DNA of 64,000 bases from Lewinellaceae bacterium. Lineage in GTDB: Bacteria > Bacteroidota > Bacteroidia > Chitinophagales > Saprospiraceae. This document shows positions 15,762 through 25,324 of the stretch, one piece after another (positions within the stretch are counted from its first letter, which is position 1; each line of letters starts with the position of its first letter). The stretch lies in the NCBI GenBank assembly GCA_020636255.1, contig JACJYE010000012.1:203293-267292 (forward strand), in the 5' to 3' direction. The position numbers and the translations under genes were made by a program. Below the pieces are notes generated by a model. That model had not been told where the DNA came from. It worked only from the letters and a program-made list of their open reading frames with translations, and did no database searches.

Positions 15762-18700
15762 ATGACTACATCTACAAAACTACGTAAAGCCATTTTTGTG
15801 GCTATGCTCGGATACCTGTTTGCGTCCGTTCAGGCCCAGGAGAACTACAGCATTCACCTCCAAACCGAAGCCCTAAGCGAAGGCGCCGTTCAGCAATTAT
15901 CAGAGCAGGCGAAAAAGCAGGCCATCTGGCAGGAACAGGCCTTTGAGGGCAACGTTTATTTCGTCATACAGTTTGAAACGCTGCCCACCCAAGCGGAGCG
16001 GGCCGCCCTGTTGCTTCAGGGGGTGGTTTTGCTGGACTATCTTCCGCGGTATGCTTATCTTGCCAGGGCCCCGCAATGGATACCCGCGAGCCATTATACC
16101 GCCCGGGCTGTATTTCCTTTACCTTCCTTATACAAGCTGAGCAGGAAACTGGCCGGCGAGCTCGAAGCTGCTCCAACAGGCTCTATCAAGCTGAGGGTGC
16201 TGCCTATGCCCGGCATCGCGCCTCAAAAACTGGCTGAGGTTTTGCTGGAGGCGGGTTTCCCTGTAGAAAATGCCGATGCATTCAGCGTTTTACTGGATAC
16301 CCGGAAAGAGGATATCGGGCGCCTCGCGGCCCTGCCGGCCCTGTATTTCCTCGAAACGGCGCCCCCGGAACCAAGCCCTGAAGGCGAACAGGCCAATGCC
16401 CTGATGCGTTCCAACTGGGCCAGCCAGTCGCCCGGCAGCAACTATGACGGAAGCGGCGTCACCATCGGCATCGCCGACGACGGTACCGTCAGCCATGCCG
16501 ACAAAAAGGGGCGGGTCATTAATATGTCCAGCTACAACTGGGGAACGCACGGCGATATGACCACCGGTATCGCTATAGGCTGCGGCAATATAGACCCGCG
16601 CGCAGCAGGGCTTGCACCGGCCGCCACTGTGCAGCTGTCCCTGATCAGCGGTTACCCGCACATTCAGAATGCCGTGCAGTACTACCAGCAATACCAAACC
16701 ATCACCACTTCGACTTCTTACGGGGAGAGCTGCGGCGGATACTACAACTCCGGTGCGCAGTTCATCGACGAGCAGGTGTTCAGCCATCCTTATCTGATGC
16801 ACCACTTTTCGGCCGGCAACTCCAGCAGCAGCAGTTGCAGCAGTGTTTACGGCTCTATCGTTGGCCCCGACGGGCGGCATTTCGGCAATATCACCGGAGG
16901 CTATAAAGCCGGGAAAAACGCCATCACGGTGGGCAACGCAACTTTCGGAGACATTCTGTCGCCCAGCAGCAGCCGGGGCCCGCTGGAAGACGGCCGCCTA
17001 AAGCCCGACCTGTGCGCCATAGGCCAGGGTAGCCTGACCACCGACGACAACGACCTATACCGGCTGGGCAGCGGCACTTCTGCAGCATCACCTGCTATTG
17101 CAGGCATCTACGCCGTACTGGCCCAGGCCTACCGCAACCTGCACAACAACCAGGACCCTCCTTCCGCCCTGCTCAAAGCAGCTATGCTGAATACGGCCGA
17201 GGACCTGGGGCGGCCGGGCCCCGACTACGAATACGGCTGGGGGCGCGTCAGTGGCCATAGGGCACTGTCCATAGTAGAGCAACAGCAATACCAAACGGCC
17301 CAAATTGGCCAGGACGCCATGCAAAGCCACGCCATCTACGTACCGGCGGGCGCCAAAGAACTGCGCGTCATGTTGTACTGGCACGACCCCGCAGGTTCTC
17401 CGCTGGCAGCCCAGGCCCTGGTAAACGACCTCGACCTCAGCCTTCAGGGCCCCAACAACGCCATTTACCTGCCTTACAGACTCAGCACTTTCCCGCATAT
17501 CGACAGCCTTACCCAGCCTGCTTATGCCGGTATCGACCGCATCAATAACGCGGAGCAGGTGGTGCTGAAAAACCCGGCGCAGGGCAACTACAATGCCCGT
17601 GCTTTCGGATATATGATCCCGGAAGGGCCCCAGCCTTATTTCATCGTGTATTCCATCATCCAGGAAGAGCTGTCCATCGTTTACCCTCATGGCGGCGAAA
17701 GCCTGGTTCCCGGCGAAACGGTGAACATCTTCTGGGAAGCTACCGGCAGCCAGGGTACTTTTACACTCGAATATTCTCTGAATGGCGGCGCCAGCTGGAA
17801 TACCGTTGCCTCCAATATCGACGGCAGCCTCCGGTATTACTCCTGGCCCGTCCCTGCTGCGGCAACGGGAACGGCGCGTGTCCGCGTCAGGCGCAATGGC
17901 TACACGGCTACGGGAAGCAATTTCTCTATCCTGAACATACCGGATTTCCATATCACATCCGCCGGCCCCGCGACGGCACGGCTGTTCTGGGAACCAGTAG
18001 CAGGCGCCAGCCAATACGACGTCTATGCCCTGGGCAGCAAGTTCATGCAGGTGATCAGCAGCACCGGCAGCACCAGCATCGACATTCCCGTCTCCCCGTC
18101 GCAGGGCAACTGGTATTCGGTGCGTGCCCGGCAGGGGAATACCGTCACCGGCCGGCGGGCATACGCCAAATACTACGAACACCACCCCTGTGAAGAAGAA
18201 ATAACCCTTACCCTAATGCTGGACGGCAACCCCGGGCAGGTGCAATGGCGCATTATGGATCAAAGCAATGGGCTGCTGGCCAATGGCGGACCATACAGCG
18301 CCGCTATGGCCAATAAGCTGATCACCATCCCGCTTTGCCTGCCGCAGGGATGCCACATTTTTACGATTGAAGACAGTGGCGCCGACGGCCTGTGTTGCAG
18401 CGCCGGACAGGGGTACTACCAACTGCGCAATGCCCAGGGGCAGGTGCTCACATCAGGCTCCGGTTTCGGCGCTTCCAGTACGGCCAACTTCTGCCTTTTG
18501 GCCGGACAGCCGCCGCTGCAGGCAACGATCGATGCCAGCCCCTCCACCTCCTGTTATGACTCTTCTGACGGGTGGGCCACGGTATCGGCGTCGGGGGGTA
18601 CGCCCCCTTATACTTACCAGTGGAGCAACGGCTCCACGGCCCAACAGGCCAACGGCCTTGCTGGCGGCTTATATACAGTAACCGTATCCGACGGCACGTC

Positions 18701-20609
18701 GGCCGTAGTGGCCAGCGTTTCCATCGGGCAGCCTGCGCCCATGAGCCTGGGTATACAGGCCCAGGCAGCAAGCTGCGGCAATACGCCCGGCGGCTTCGCC
18801 AGTGCCGGTATATCCGGCGGCAGCCCACCCTATTCTTACCTGTGGAGCAACGGCGCGACTACCCCTGCCATAAGCGGCCTGACAGCAGGCTATTACCAGC
18901 TAACCGTAACGGACAGCCATGGGTGCGCCGAAACGGCCTATGCGCTGGTGCAGGCGCCGCCCCCGCTCAGCATCGTCCTGAACCCCATAGCCCCGTCATG
19001 TGCGGATGCCCAGAACGGGCAGCTATTCTCAAGTGTAAGCGGCGGGTCGGGTAGTTATACTTACCAATGGAGCAATGGCAACAGCTCGGCCATCCTCCAG
19101 AATATTGGCGCCGGCTATTACCAACTCACCGTTACCGATAGCGAGGGCTGTACCAAAACGTCGGGCGTAACGCTACAGGCCCCGGCGCCGCTGATGCTCC
19201 TTCCTACGATAGGCCAGGACGGGCAATCGGCCAGCCTGTCGGCATCCGGCGGTACGCCGCCCTATCAGTTCCAATGGCCCGACGGCAGCACTTCCAGCAG
19301 CGCCGCTGGCCTGGAACCCGGTGATCATGAGGTTAGCGTTACCGATAGCCATGGTTGTATGGCCACTACCACCGTTTCGATAGAAACGCCACTGTCGGGC
19401 CCATGCTTTAGCGAAGGCACCAATGCCACATACAACTGGATCGAATCCATAGAACTGGGTAACATCCAGAATACCAGTGGGAATAACGGGGGATATGCTT
19501 CCTTCGCAGGCACGCCCAGCCTACAGCCCGAACTAGTGGCCGGTGAGAGCCTCGATCTCGTCCTGGCCCCCGGTTTCTATTCCAATGCATTCCTCGTCAA
19601 TTGGGCCGTATGGATAGACCTCAACGAAGATGGAGATTATGCAGATGCCGGAGAGCAAGTGCTGCCCGTTCAATCCGGGAACGGTACCGTTTACGCCACC
19701 CTCTCCATACCGCCCGATGTCTCGCCGGGCCTGAAACCCCTGCGCATCAGCATGGCCTTCGGCATAGTGCCAGAGCCCTGCGAGGGGTTCGTATACGGAG
19801 AAGTGGAGGATTACGCCATCCGCATCACGGCGGGTAGTGTGGTGTACTGTACCTCTGCCGGACAGAATACGGCCTATGAGTGGATCGAACGCGTTAGTTT
19901 CGATAATTTCAGCAATGGCTCAGGCGACGACGGAGGATATGGCGACTATTCCGGGTTCATCGTCCCGGCCCTTGCCGGGGCCAGCGTACCCTTCACGCTG
20001 GAACCTGGATATAGTGCCAGTGCTTTCCCCGAAAGCTGGAGTATCTGGATCGATTACAACCAGGACGGGCAGTTTGAAACCAACCAGGAGCTGGCCTTCA
20101 GCATCGCCCCTGCGCCCAATACCATCAACGGCCAGTTTACTGTGCCTGCATGGTTGGCGGAAGGCACCTACCGGATGCGGATCGTCATGCGCTGGGGCAC
20201 AGCACTCAACGCCTGCGAAACCTACAACTGGGGCGAGACCGAAGATTACACCCTGCAGGCCGTAACCCCACTCCACCAACTGGCCATACAACCGGAAGAA
20301 AACGCCAGGGCCGGCAAAGATGCCCGCAGCAGCCGGCCGGCAGCAGGAGAAGGCCTGCCCGGGGCAGCGCTTTTCCCAAACCCCGCGGGCCTGCAGGCCC
20401 GGCTTCGCCTTTATATGCAGGAACCGGGCGCCCTTAGCCTTGAGCTGGCCGACGCCCTGGGGCAGCGCATTGAAAAGCGGGAAGTATTCGCCGAAGCAGG
20501 CTGGACGGAAACCATTTTTGACACTTCACGCCTACCGGAAGGCCTGTATTTCATGGTTATTGAAACACCACAAGGCCGATGGGTGAAGGGGCTGGCGGTG
20601 GCCCGTTAA
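15762..20609 (+). CDS. Secreted subtilisin-like serine protease with SprB repeats, GEVED domains and T9SS domain
   Basis: This 1615-residue protein starts at Met 15762 with signal peptide TKLRKAIFVAMLGYLFASVQAQ. A peptidase S8 domain carries the triad: Asp in TIGIADDGTV (about 238), His in NWGTHGDMTTG (about 262) and Ser in GSGTSAASPA (about 438). Next come beta-sandwich modules (about 550-920), four SprB-like repeats with YTYQWSNG and YYQLTVTD signatures (about 940-1200), two GEVED-type domains (YNWIESIELGNI and YEWIERVSFDNF) and a T9SS sorting tail (LFPNPAGLQARL to the end). It should be exported by T9SS and degrade or process proteins outside the cell. Upstream is the long structured leader; the gene downstream is unrelated. 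Confidence 0.9.
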   Translation: MTTSTKLRKAIFVAMLGYLFASVQAQENYSIHLQTEALSEGAVQQLSEQAKKQAIWQEQAFEGNVYFVIQFETLPTQAERAALLLQGVVLLDYLPRYAYLARAPQWIPASHYTARAVFPLPSLYKLSRKLAGELEAAPTGSIKLRVLPMPGIAPQKLAEVLLEAGFPVENADAFSVLLDTRKEDIGRLAALPALYFLETAPPEPSPEGEQANALMRSNWASQSPGSNYDGSGVTIGIADDGTVSHADKKGRVINMSSYNWGTHGDMTTGIAIGCGNIDPRAAGLAPAATVQLSLISGYPHIQNAVQYYQQYQTITTSTSYGESCGGYYNSGAQFIDEQVFSHPYLMHHFSAGNSSSSSCSSVYGSIVGPDGRHFGNITGGYKAGKNAITVGNATFGDILSPSSSRGPLEDGRLKPDLCAIGQGSLTTDDNDLYRLGSGTSAASPAIAGIYAVLAQAYRNLHNNQDPPSALLKAAMLNTAEDLGRPGPDYEYGWGRVSGHRALSIVEQQQYQTAQIGQDAMQSHAIYVPAGAKELRVMLYWHDPAGSPLAAQALVNDLDLSLQGPNNAIYLPYRLSTFPHIDSLTQPAYAGIDRINNAEQVVLKNPAQGNYNARAFGYMIPEGPQPYFIVYSIIQEELSIVYPHGGESLVPGETVNIFWEATGSQGTFTLEYSLNGGASWNTVASNIDGSLRYYSWPVPAAATGTARVRVRRNGYTATGSNFSILNIPDFHITSAGPATARLFWEPVAGASQYDVYALGSKFMQVISSTGSTSIDIPVSPSQGNWYSVRARQGNTVTGRRAYAKYYEHHPCEEEITLTLMLDGNPGQVQWRIMDQSNGLLANGGPYSAAMANKLITIPLCLPQGCHIFTIEDSGADGLCCSAGQGYYQLRNAQGQVLTSGSGFGASSTANFCLLAGQPPLQATIDASPSTSCYDSSDGWATVSASGGTPPYTYQWSNGSTAQQANGLAGGLYTVTVSDGTSAVVASVSIGQPAPMSLGIQAQAASCGNTPGGFASAGISGGSPPYSYLWSNGATTPAISGLTAGYYQLTVTDSHGCAETAYALVQAPPPLSIVLNPIAPSCADAQNGQLFSSVSGGSGSYTYQWSNGNSSAILQNIGAGYYQLTVTDSEGCTKTSGVTLQAPAPLMLLPTIGQDGQSASLSASGGTPPYQFQWPDGSTSSSAAGLEPGDHEVSVTDSHGCMATTTVSIETPLSGPCFSEGTNATYNWIESIELGNIQNTSGNNGGYASFAGTPSLQPELVAGESLDLVLAPGFYSNAFLVNWAVWIDLNEDGDYADAGEQVLPVQSGNGTVYATLSIPPDVSPGLKPLRISMAFGIVPEPCEGFVYGEVEDYAIRITAGSVVYCTSAGQNTAYEWIERVSFDNFSNGSGDDGGYGDYSGFIVPALAGASVPFTLEPGYSASAFPESWSIWIDYNQDGQFETNQELAFSIAPAPNTINGQFTVPAWLAEGTYRMRIVMRWGTALNACETYNWGETEDYTLQAVTPLHQLAIQPEENARAGKDARSSRPAAGEGLPGAALFPNPAGLQARLRLYMQEPGALSLELADALGQRIEKREVFAEAGWTETIFDTSRLPEGLYFMVIETPQGRWVKGLAVAR

Positions 20610-20647
20610 CGAGTAGCGGAAGCTCTGTATAAACTGCATGCCGGCAT

Positions 20648-20677
20648 TTGCCCGGCGATGGAAAAGCACTAGCTTTG
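20648..20677 (+). promoter_or_regulatory. Candidate promoter of the EamA transporter gene (leaderless)
   Basis: TTG (20648-20650), 19 bp, TAGCTTTG (20670-20677) match the Bacteroidota promoter consensus. The expected start point is within a few bases of the ATG at 20683, so the transcript may be leaderless. Confidence 0.5.
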
Positions 20678-20682
20678 CCGGC

Positions 20683-21624
20683 ATGCAGATTTCCATCACG
20701 ACAAACGGCAGGCGCTCCTTTATCTGGAGTGCAGGGCTGGTATTTCTGGGTGCAATACTGTTCTCCACCAAGGCCATACTGGTAAAACTGGCCTATCGGT
20801 GGGGGATCGACAGCGTATCGTTACTGGCGCTGCGCATGCTTTTTTCGCTGCCGTTCTTTCTGCTCGTAGCGGCCCTTTCGGGCAGGCAGGAGAAATACAA
20901 AGGGCTGCGCCTAGGCAGAAAAGACCTGGTGTCGCTTCTCCTGCTGGGCATTGCCGGTTATTACCTGGCCAGCCTGCTGGATTTCATGGGCCTGCAATAC
21001 ATTACCGCCAGCCTGGAGCGGCTGATATTGTACGTATACCCTACCCTGGTGCTGATTATCGGAGCGCTGTTTTACCGGCAGCCCATCACACGTGTACAAT
21101 TGCTGGCCCTGCTGTGTTCCTACCTGGGCATTGGCGCCGCTTTTGCTGAAAGCTTTAGCCTGGCCGGCAGCGCGCACATAGCAGTGGGTGCGGTGCTGGT
21201 GTTTGGCAGCGCACTTAGCTATGCCATATACCTGGTGGGTAGCGGGCAGCTTTTGCCACGCCTGGGCACCCTGCGATTCACCTCCCTGGCCATGACGACG
21301 GCATGCCTGGCGGTACTCGCCCACCACGGCATTCTGTACCATTGGCGGTTGTTTCATTTTCCGATGGCGGTATACGGCCTGGCGCTGCTCATGGCCGTGG
21401 CAGCCACGGTCATCCCATCCTTTCTGATCTCGGAAGGCATCCGGGCCATCGGTTCCGGCAATGCGTCCATCGTAGGCAGTATAGGGCCTATTTCCACGAT
21501 CGTGCTGGCATACTTCTTTCTGGGAGAAAAACTGGGTTGGCTCCAATGGCTGGGTACGGCCCTGGTGATCGTGGGTGTCCTGTTGACAACGCTCAGCAAA
21601 CGGCCTTCAGGGCAAAACAGGTAG
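20683..21624 (+). CDS. EamA/DMT superfamily transporter
   Basis: The 313-residue protein has ten hydrophobic segments in two tandem EamA halves: GLVFLGAILFSTKAILVKLAYRWG to about residue 145, and HIAVGAVLVFGSALSYAIYLVGSG to the end with the typical GSIGPISTIVLAYFFLGEKLGWLQWLGTALVIVGV. Such proteins export or import small metabolites by proton-coupled transport in the inner membrane. The substrate cannot be predicted. The start at 20683 fits the promoter just upstream; the frame is open to 20638, but that would run through the promoter. Confidence 0.88.
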   Translation: MQISITTNGRRSFIWSAGLVFLGAILFSTKAILVKLAYRWGIDSVSLLALRMLFSLPFFLLVAALSGRQEKYKGLRLGRKDLVSLLLLGIAGYYLASLLDFMGLQYITASLERLILYVYPTLVLIIGALFYRQPITRVQLLALLCSYLGIGAAFAESFSLAGSAHIAVGAVLVFGSALSYAIYLVGSGQLLPRLGTLRFTSLAMTTACLAVLAHHGILYHWRLFHFPMAVYGLALLMAVAATVIPSFLISEGIRAIGSGNASIVGSIGPISTIVLAYFFLGEKLGWLQWLGTALVIVGVLLTTLSKRPSGQNR

Positions 21625-21722
21625 GCAACAATGAAACCATGAAACCGTCCTGACAAGGCGCCATCATTACATTAATTTGTGTCACAGAACCATCCACACC
21701 ATCTGCCCCACAACTTACCGGA

Positions 21723-22400
21723 TCAACACCCCAGCATATCTGCCAGTTCCAGGAGGTCTTTTACGATGGTATCCGGCCTGATACCCAGCTTTTCGGGGAT
21801 GGCGGGGGTGCGTTTGGCCCAGGCTACCTGCAGGCCGCAGGCGGCAGCGCCGGCCACATCCCAGGTATTCGACGAAACGAACAGCAGGTTCCAGGGCGCC
21901 AGGCCCAATTTTTTTTCGGGCAGCCGGTACACTGCAGGGGCGGGTTTGTAGAGGTGCAATTCATCGGCGCTGATGAAGTCAGACAGCAATTCGTCCAGGC
22001 CGTTAAAGGTAACGGCATGTTCCAGCAGGCTGGGGTTGGCGTTGGACAGAATGGCCAGGTGGAATTTGCCCTTCATGCGGCGCAGGGCGGCCTGTACTTC
22101 GGGAAAAGCCCTCAGCCGATAATATTCCTGCATCAGTGCTTTCCTGTCGGCCGGGGAGGATTCCAGCCCGCAGGCTTCCAGTGTATAGGCCAACGCATCG
22201 GCCGTCAGGTCGTAAAAATCCACATAACGCCCCATGAGCGATCGCAGCCAGGTGTACTCCAGCTGTTTACGGCGCCACAACAGGGCGGCCTCCCGGGCCA
22301 ATTCCCCATAACGTTCTTCCAGCGCCGCATCGATAGAAGATATATCGAAAAGCGTACCGTAGGCGTCGAACAAGATCGTTTTGATTTCTCTGCTAACCAT
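21723..22400 (-). CDS. Haloacid dehalogenase type II family hydrolase
   Basis: The 225-residue protein has HAD motif I ILFDAYGTLFD (nucleophile Asp), motif II AILSNANPSLLEHAV, the Lys of motif III in LHLYKPAPAVYRL and motif IV FVSSNTWDVAGAAACG, in the order and with the cap size of L-2-haloacid dehalogenases. It is likely to be a soluble cytoplasmic hydrolase; real substrates of homologues vary. Start MVSREIKTILFD at 22400 gives an 8-bp overlap with the Nudix gene, so the two are translationally coupled. The frame extends further upstream only inside the Nudix gene. Confidence 0.88.
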   Translation of the reverse strand: MVSREIKTILFDAYGTLFDISSIDAALEERYGELAREAALLWRRKQLEYTWLRSLMGRYVDFYDLTADALAYTLEACGLESSPADRKALMQEYYRLRAFPEVQAALRRMKGKFHLAILSNANPSLLEHAVTFNGLDELLSDFISADELHLYKPAPAVYRLPEKKLGLAPWNLLFVSSNTWDVAGAAACGLQVAWAKRTPAIPEKLGIRPDTIVKDLLELADMLGC

Positions 22401-22962
22401 CGGTTTCCTTATTTGGCCAATACGTAAAAAACCGAAGTAATGCGTTGACCGTATGAGGGTGCAGGAATTCCCCCTGGTACAACATTCGGCGGGCCTGCTC
22501 CAACGACAGGCTAACGACCTGCACTTCTTCTTCAGCATCCAGTTGCTGGATAGCATGCTCTTCAACTTCCTCGGCCAGCCAATGGTGGATATAACTGTTC
22601 ATAAAAACAGGATTGGAAGGTATGCTCCCCAAATAGGACCAGCGCCCCCCCCCGTAGCCGGTCTCCTCTTCCAGTTCCCGCATAGCGGCTACCTTGTGGC
22701 CTTCGCCAGGGTCGACGATGCCCCCCGGCAGTTCGAGCGTATAGTCGGAAATGCCGAAGCGGTATTGGCGGACGAAAAGCAAACGCCGGGCCTGCGTAAG
22801 GGCCACCACATTGGCCGAATCGGCCCCTTCCAGGATAACCATACGGCCCTCCTGGTTATTGCGCGGGTTGATCACGTAGTCGAACCGCACTTGAAACAGC
22901 TTCAGGCCAGGGCCGTACTCCTGTTTTATCGTTTTCCAATTCCTGGTTTCCTCTTTTTCCAT
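22393..22962 (-). CDS. Nudix hydrolase, ADP-ribose pyrophosphatase-like
   Basis: The 189-residue protein has a complete Nudix box: G(IVDPG)E(GHKVAAM)RELEEETGY, with the preceding LLFVRQYRFGISDYTLELPGG pattern of ADP-ribose/nucleoside-diphosphate-sugar pyrophosphatases. These enzymes cleave X-linked nucleoside diphosphates using Mg2+ bound by the Glu residues of the box. It leads a two-gene operon with the HAD hydrolase. The likely role is housekeeping removal of ADP-ribose-like compounds; exact substrate is unknown. Confidence 0.9.
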   Translation of the reverse strand: MEKEETRNWKTIKQEYGPGLKLFQVRFDYVINPRNNQEGRMVILEGADSANVVALTQARRLLFVRQYRFGISDYTLELPGGIVDPGEGHKVAAMRELEEETGYGGGRWSYLGSIPSNPVFMNSYIHHWLAEEVEEHAIQQLDAEEEVQVVSLSLEQARRMLYQGEFLHPHTVNALLRFFTYWPNKETDG

Positions 22963-23302
22963 AAGTAGTGTTCTGAGCTTGTTTGAAGGCCGCTATTGGA
23001 GATTTTGCAATAGCTCCATAGAGGGAAAGATAATCATTTTGGGGTTGTATGGGAAGATACCGGCCGCCTGAGGCCCATCTTTTCACCATGTCGAAACAGC
23101 GCCGTTCCTTCTTCCACCGGCCCCTGGCCAAAGCCGCAAATATTTCGCAATGCGACATTTGTCACATTTCAGGACAATACTTCAAAAAAGCTCGCTAAAA
23201 CTGCTGGCGAAACGGACGACAATCGCTCCGTATCCATTTTTTGCTATGTTATATTTTTTGATTTTCACATCCACCATCCCAGGTAAAACGAGCACCCGCG
23301 CT
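22963..23302. other. Intergenic region upstream of the Nudix gene
   Basis: No convincing gene is seen in these 340 bases. A short open frame from 23150 has an unlikely composition and no recognisable family. The motif GAGCTTGTTTGAAGGCC (22975-22991) recurs in variant form near 27326 and 31947. The region probably holds the promoter of the Nudix operon on the minus strand. Confidence 0.5.
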
Positions 23303-23310
23303 TATCTTTG
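23303..23310 (+). promoter_or_regulatory. -7 box of a possible small RNA gene
   Basis: TATCTTTG matches TAnnTTTG exactly. No protein gene follows on this strand; a structured stretch and an intrinsic terminator do. No clear -33 TTG is seen. Confidence 0.4.
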
Positions 23311-23315
23311 GCCCA

Positions 23316-23490
23316 TCCTGTTCAACAGGTGTTTACTGGCTGACAATGAGCGGCCCGAAAACACCCGCCATACAGGCCTGAGGCATCTATCGGGGCCGCG
23401 GTAAACAAACAACACTTACGTGGGGCCATCGGAAAAAACCGAGGCTTATCTACAAACCAAAAGCGGGCTGCATCAACAGCCCGCTTTTTC
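23316..23490 (+). ncRNA. Candidate structured small RNA
   Basis: Between a TAnnTTTG box and a strong terminator lies about 175 nt that can fold. The pairings are CCTGT/ACAGG at about 23318-23330, the long-range pair GTTTAC/GTAAAC (about 23332 with 23402) enclosing GCGGCCC/GGGCCGC (about 23352 with 23394), a stem GCC-TCGG/CCGA-GGC around 23427-23447, and the terminator hairpin. No conserved core of tmRNA, RNase P RNA, SRP RNA or a known riboswitch was recognised. Expression is unproven. Confidence 0.35.
23459..23489. terminator. Strong (possibly bidirectional) intrinsic terminator
   Basis: AAAAGCGGGCTG (23459-23470), loop CATCAA, CAGCCCGCTTTTT (23477-23489) is a perfect 12-bp GC-rich stem with a T run on either strand. 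It can end the putative small RNA on the plus strand and transcripts leaving the acidic-protein gene on the minus strand. Confidence 0.85.
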
Positions 23491-23590
23491 ATTTAGAGAT
23501 GTTTAGAGGCCACCCATCAGGCTAAAATACGCCCCTTTTTATCTCCAAAAACTCCTCCATAAGCCCAGCGCGTTAATGCAGCGCTGCGGG

Positions 23591-24637
23591 TCATTTTTCC
23601 TCATCGCCATCGCCCTCTTCGAGGCCGAGCACGTCGTCGTTATTTTCATCGTCCAGGTCGAGGATAGCATCGTCCACGATCTCGTCGCCGTCGCCGTCGA
23701 GGTCTTCGAAGCCTTTAACGGAGCCTGTTTTCCCGGCGGGTTTGTATTCCGGGTCCTGCTGGATCTTCACATCCTTGCCGCCTTCGTTGTGGTAGTCCCC
23801 TTCGGCAAAGCGCTGGGCGCGGTCGAAGAAGGAGTCGAAGCCTCCGAGGGGCCCTTTTCCTGCGTCTTCTTTCAGGTTTTCAACATTGGACTTTGCGCTG
23901 CGTTCCTGAACACGTCGTTCCAGCGCTTCGCTGGCCTCCCGGGCCTTGTCGGTGGTATCATCCAGTGATTCTCTGGCGGCTTCCTCGTTAGCTTTTTCCA
24001 CCAATTCGTTGAATTTACCGGTGATCTTCCCACCGACGTCCTCAGAAACGTCCATGATCTTTTTGCCTACCTGCTCAGAGGCATCCTGGAATTTTTCCCA
24101 GGCCTTCTCCCCCTGATCCAGTACCTCTTTACCCACTTTTTCCGAAAACCCGGCTACTTTTTTCCCGGCTTCTTCAGCCATGCCTTTCAGTTTTTCACCG
24201 GTTTTTCCCGTTTTTCCTTCGGGCTTGGGAATGCGGGGCTCGTCGGAGTCATCCAGGAAGGGCTCCGCATGGGCCATACCCTGGCTGGCGGTATCCTGGG
24301 GCCCTTTCGATTTCAGGAATTCTGTTTCCGCTTCATCGTCGAAGAAGCTTTTAGCCTTCTGTTGGGCCTTACCGGCCAGCGACTCGGTTTTTTTCCAGGC
24401 TTCGTCTACCAGGCCTTCGGCAAAACCTCTGGCGTCATCAAAGGCTTCTTTGGCTTTGGGGCCGTATTCATCCTTGAGTTCCTGGGCCCTGGCCTTAGCC
24501 TTATCAAAGTATTCTTTTGATTTCTCACCTAATTCTTCACCGGCTTCCTTTCCGGCTTCCACAGCTTTTTCACCTGCTGATTTGGCCGCTGCTTTAGCGC
24601 CGAACAACAATTTTTTCAGATCATTGAGCATGCTCAT
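23591..24637 (-). CDS. LEA-like highly charged helical protein
   Basis: The 348-residue protein is rich in Lys, Glu, Ala and Asp with repeated helical segments (GAKAAAKSAGEKAVEAGKEAG, KVGKEVLDQGEKAWEKFQDAS) like those of late-embryogenesis-abundant or apolipophorin-like proteins, and an extremely acidic tail (DLDGDGDEIVDDAILDLDDENN to the end). There is no signal peptide or membrane segment. Such proteins are often intrinsically disordered and linked to desiccation or stress protection, but that is inference from composition. It is transcribed toward the terminator at 23459-23489. Confidence 0.65.
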   Translation of the reverse strand: MSMLNDLKKLLFGAKAAAKSAGEKAVEAGKEAGEELGEKSKEYFDKAKARAQELKDEYGPKAKEAFDDARGFAEGLVDEAWKKTESLAGKAQQKAKSFFDDEAETEFLKSKGPQDTASQGMAHAEPFLDDSDEPRIPKPEGKTGKTGEKLKGMAEEAGKKVAGFSEKVGKEVLDQGEKAWEKFQDASEQVGKKIMDVSEDVGGKITGKFNELVEKANEEAARESLDDTTDKAREASEALERRVQERSAKSNVENLKEDAGKGPLGGFDSFFDRAQRFAEGDYHNEGGKDVKIQQDPEYKPAGKTGSVKGFEDLDGDGDEIVDDAILDLDDENNDDVLGLEEGDGDEEK

Positions 24638-24829
24638 AATTTGATTGAAGTTTTGGTCAACACAATAGTACCTGATAAAATAAGGAATTTAAAGGAGCAG
24701 GTAAAGTTTTTTCGGCCAGTGGCCCTATTGCAGGAGACGCAAGGGCAGGGATGACAGGCGGGCAGGCGAAAAAGCGAGGCGCTCCGGTGAGGGAACGCCC
24801 CGGGGGGTAAGTGTTCCAAGTGTCTCTTT

Positions 24830-25324
24830 TCAGCCACTGCGGCGAAGGCGCTGTGCTGCCGGGTAGGCCCAGATGCCGCGATGAAACTGCCAGTCTTTTT
24901 TCTCATCCTTCATCACCTGGACGAGCAGGGCGTACAAGCGGCGTTTCAGCTGCCCCAGGCGCTTGCGGAAGCTATCGATCTTCCGGTAGATGCGCCTGTG
25001 TTCGGTATTGTTCTTAAGCTCCCTGTCGTGGGTGTTGGGGTTGGCCAGGTTGGCCAGGTGCCGGTGAAAAGAGCGTACCCACCCTTCGATCTCGCGTATC
25101 TCCGGCTTGATGGAAACCATCAGGCCGTTAAACATCTCCCGCATTTCCACAGCCTGGGCATTGCTGAGGGCATAACCCAGGAAATGCCGCATTGATTTTT
25201 CCAAAAAGCGCACTTCGCACTTCCAGTAACCTACCAGAGAGAGCCATTCCTGGCAGTCTCTGTGCAACTGTTCGAAGGTAAGGGGCCAAATGCTTTTGTT
25301 TACATGGGCAATAGTTGCATTCAT
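24830..25324 (-). CDS. Hypothetical helical protein
   Basis: The 164-residue protein (start MNATIAHVNKSIWPLTFEQL) is predicted helical and basic, with WLSLVGYWKCEVRFLEKSMRHFL near the N-terminus and RIYRKIDSFRKRLGQLKRRLYALL near the C-terminus. It has no signal peptide. I do not recognise the family. It sits alone, divergent from the LRR gene at 25716 and upstream of the LEA-like gene on the same strand with a gap of about 190 bp. Confidence 0.55.
   Translation of the reverse strand: MNATIAHVNKSIWPLTFEQLHRDCQEWLSLVGYWKCEVRFLEKSMRHFLGYALSNAQAVEMREMFNGLMVSIKPEIREIEGWVRSFHRHLANLANPNTHDRELKNNTEHRRIYRKIDSFRKRLGQLKRRLYALLVQVMKDEKKDWQFHRGIWAYPAAQRLRRSG

Noticed and set aside
23150..23404. 84-codon frame upstream of the small RNA candidate
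   Set aside because: No family resemblance and it overlaps the structured part of the candidate small RNA.
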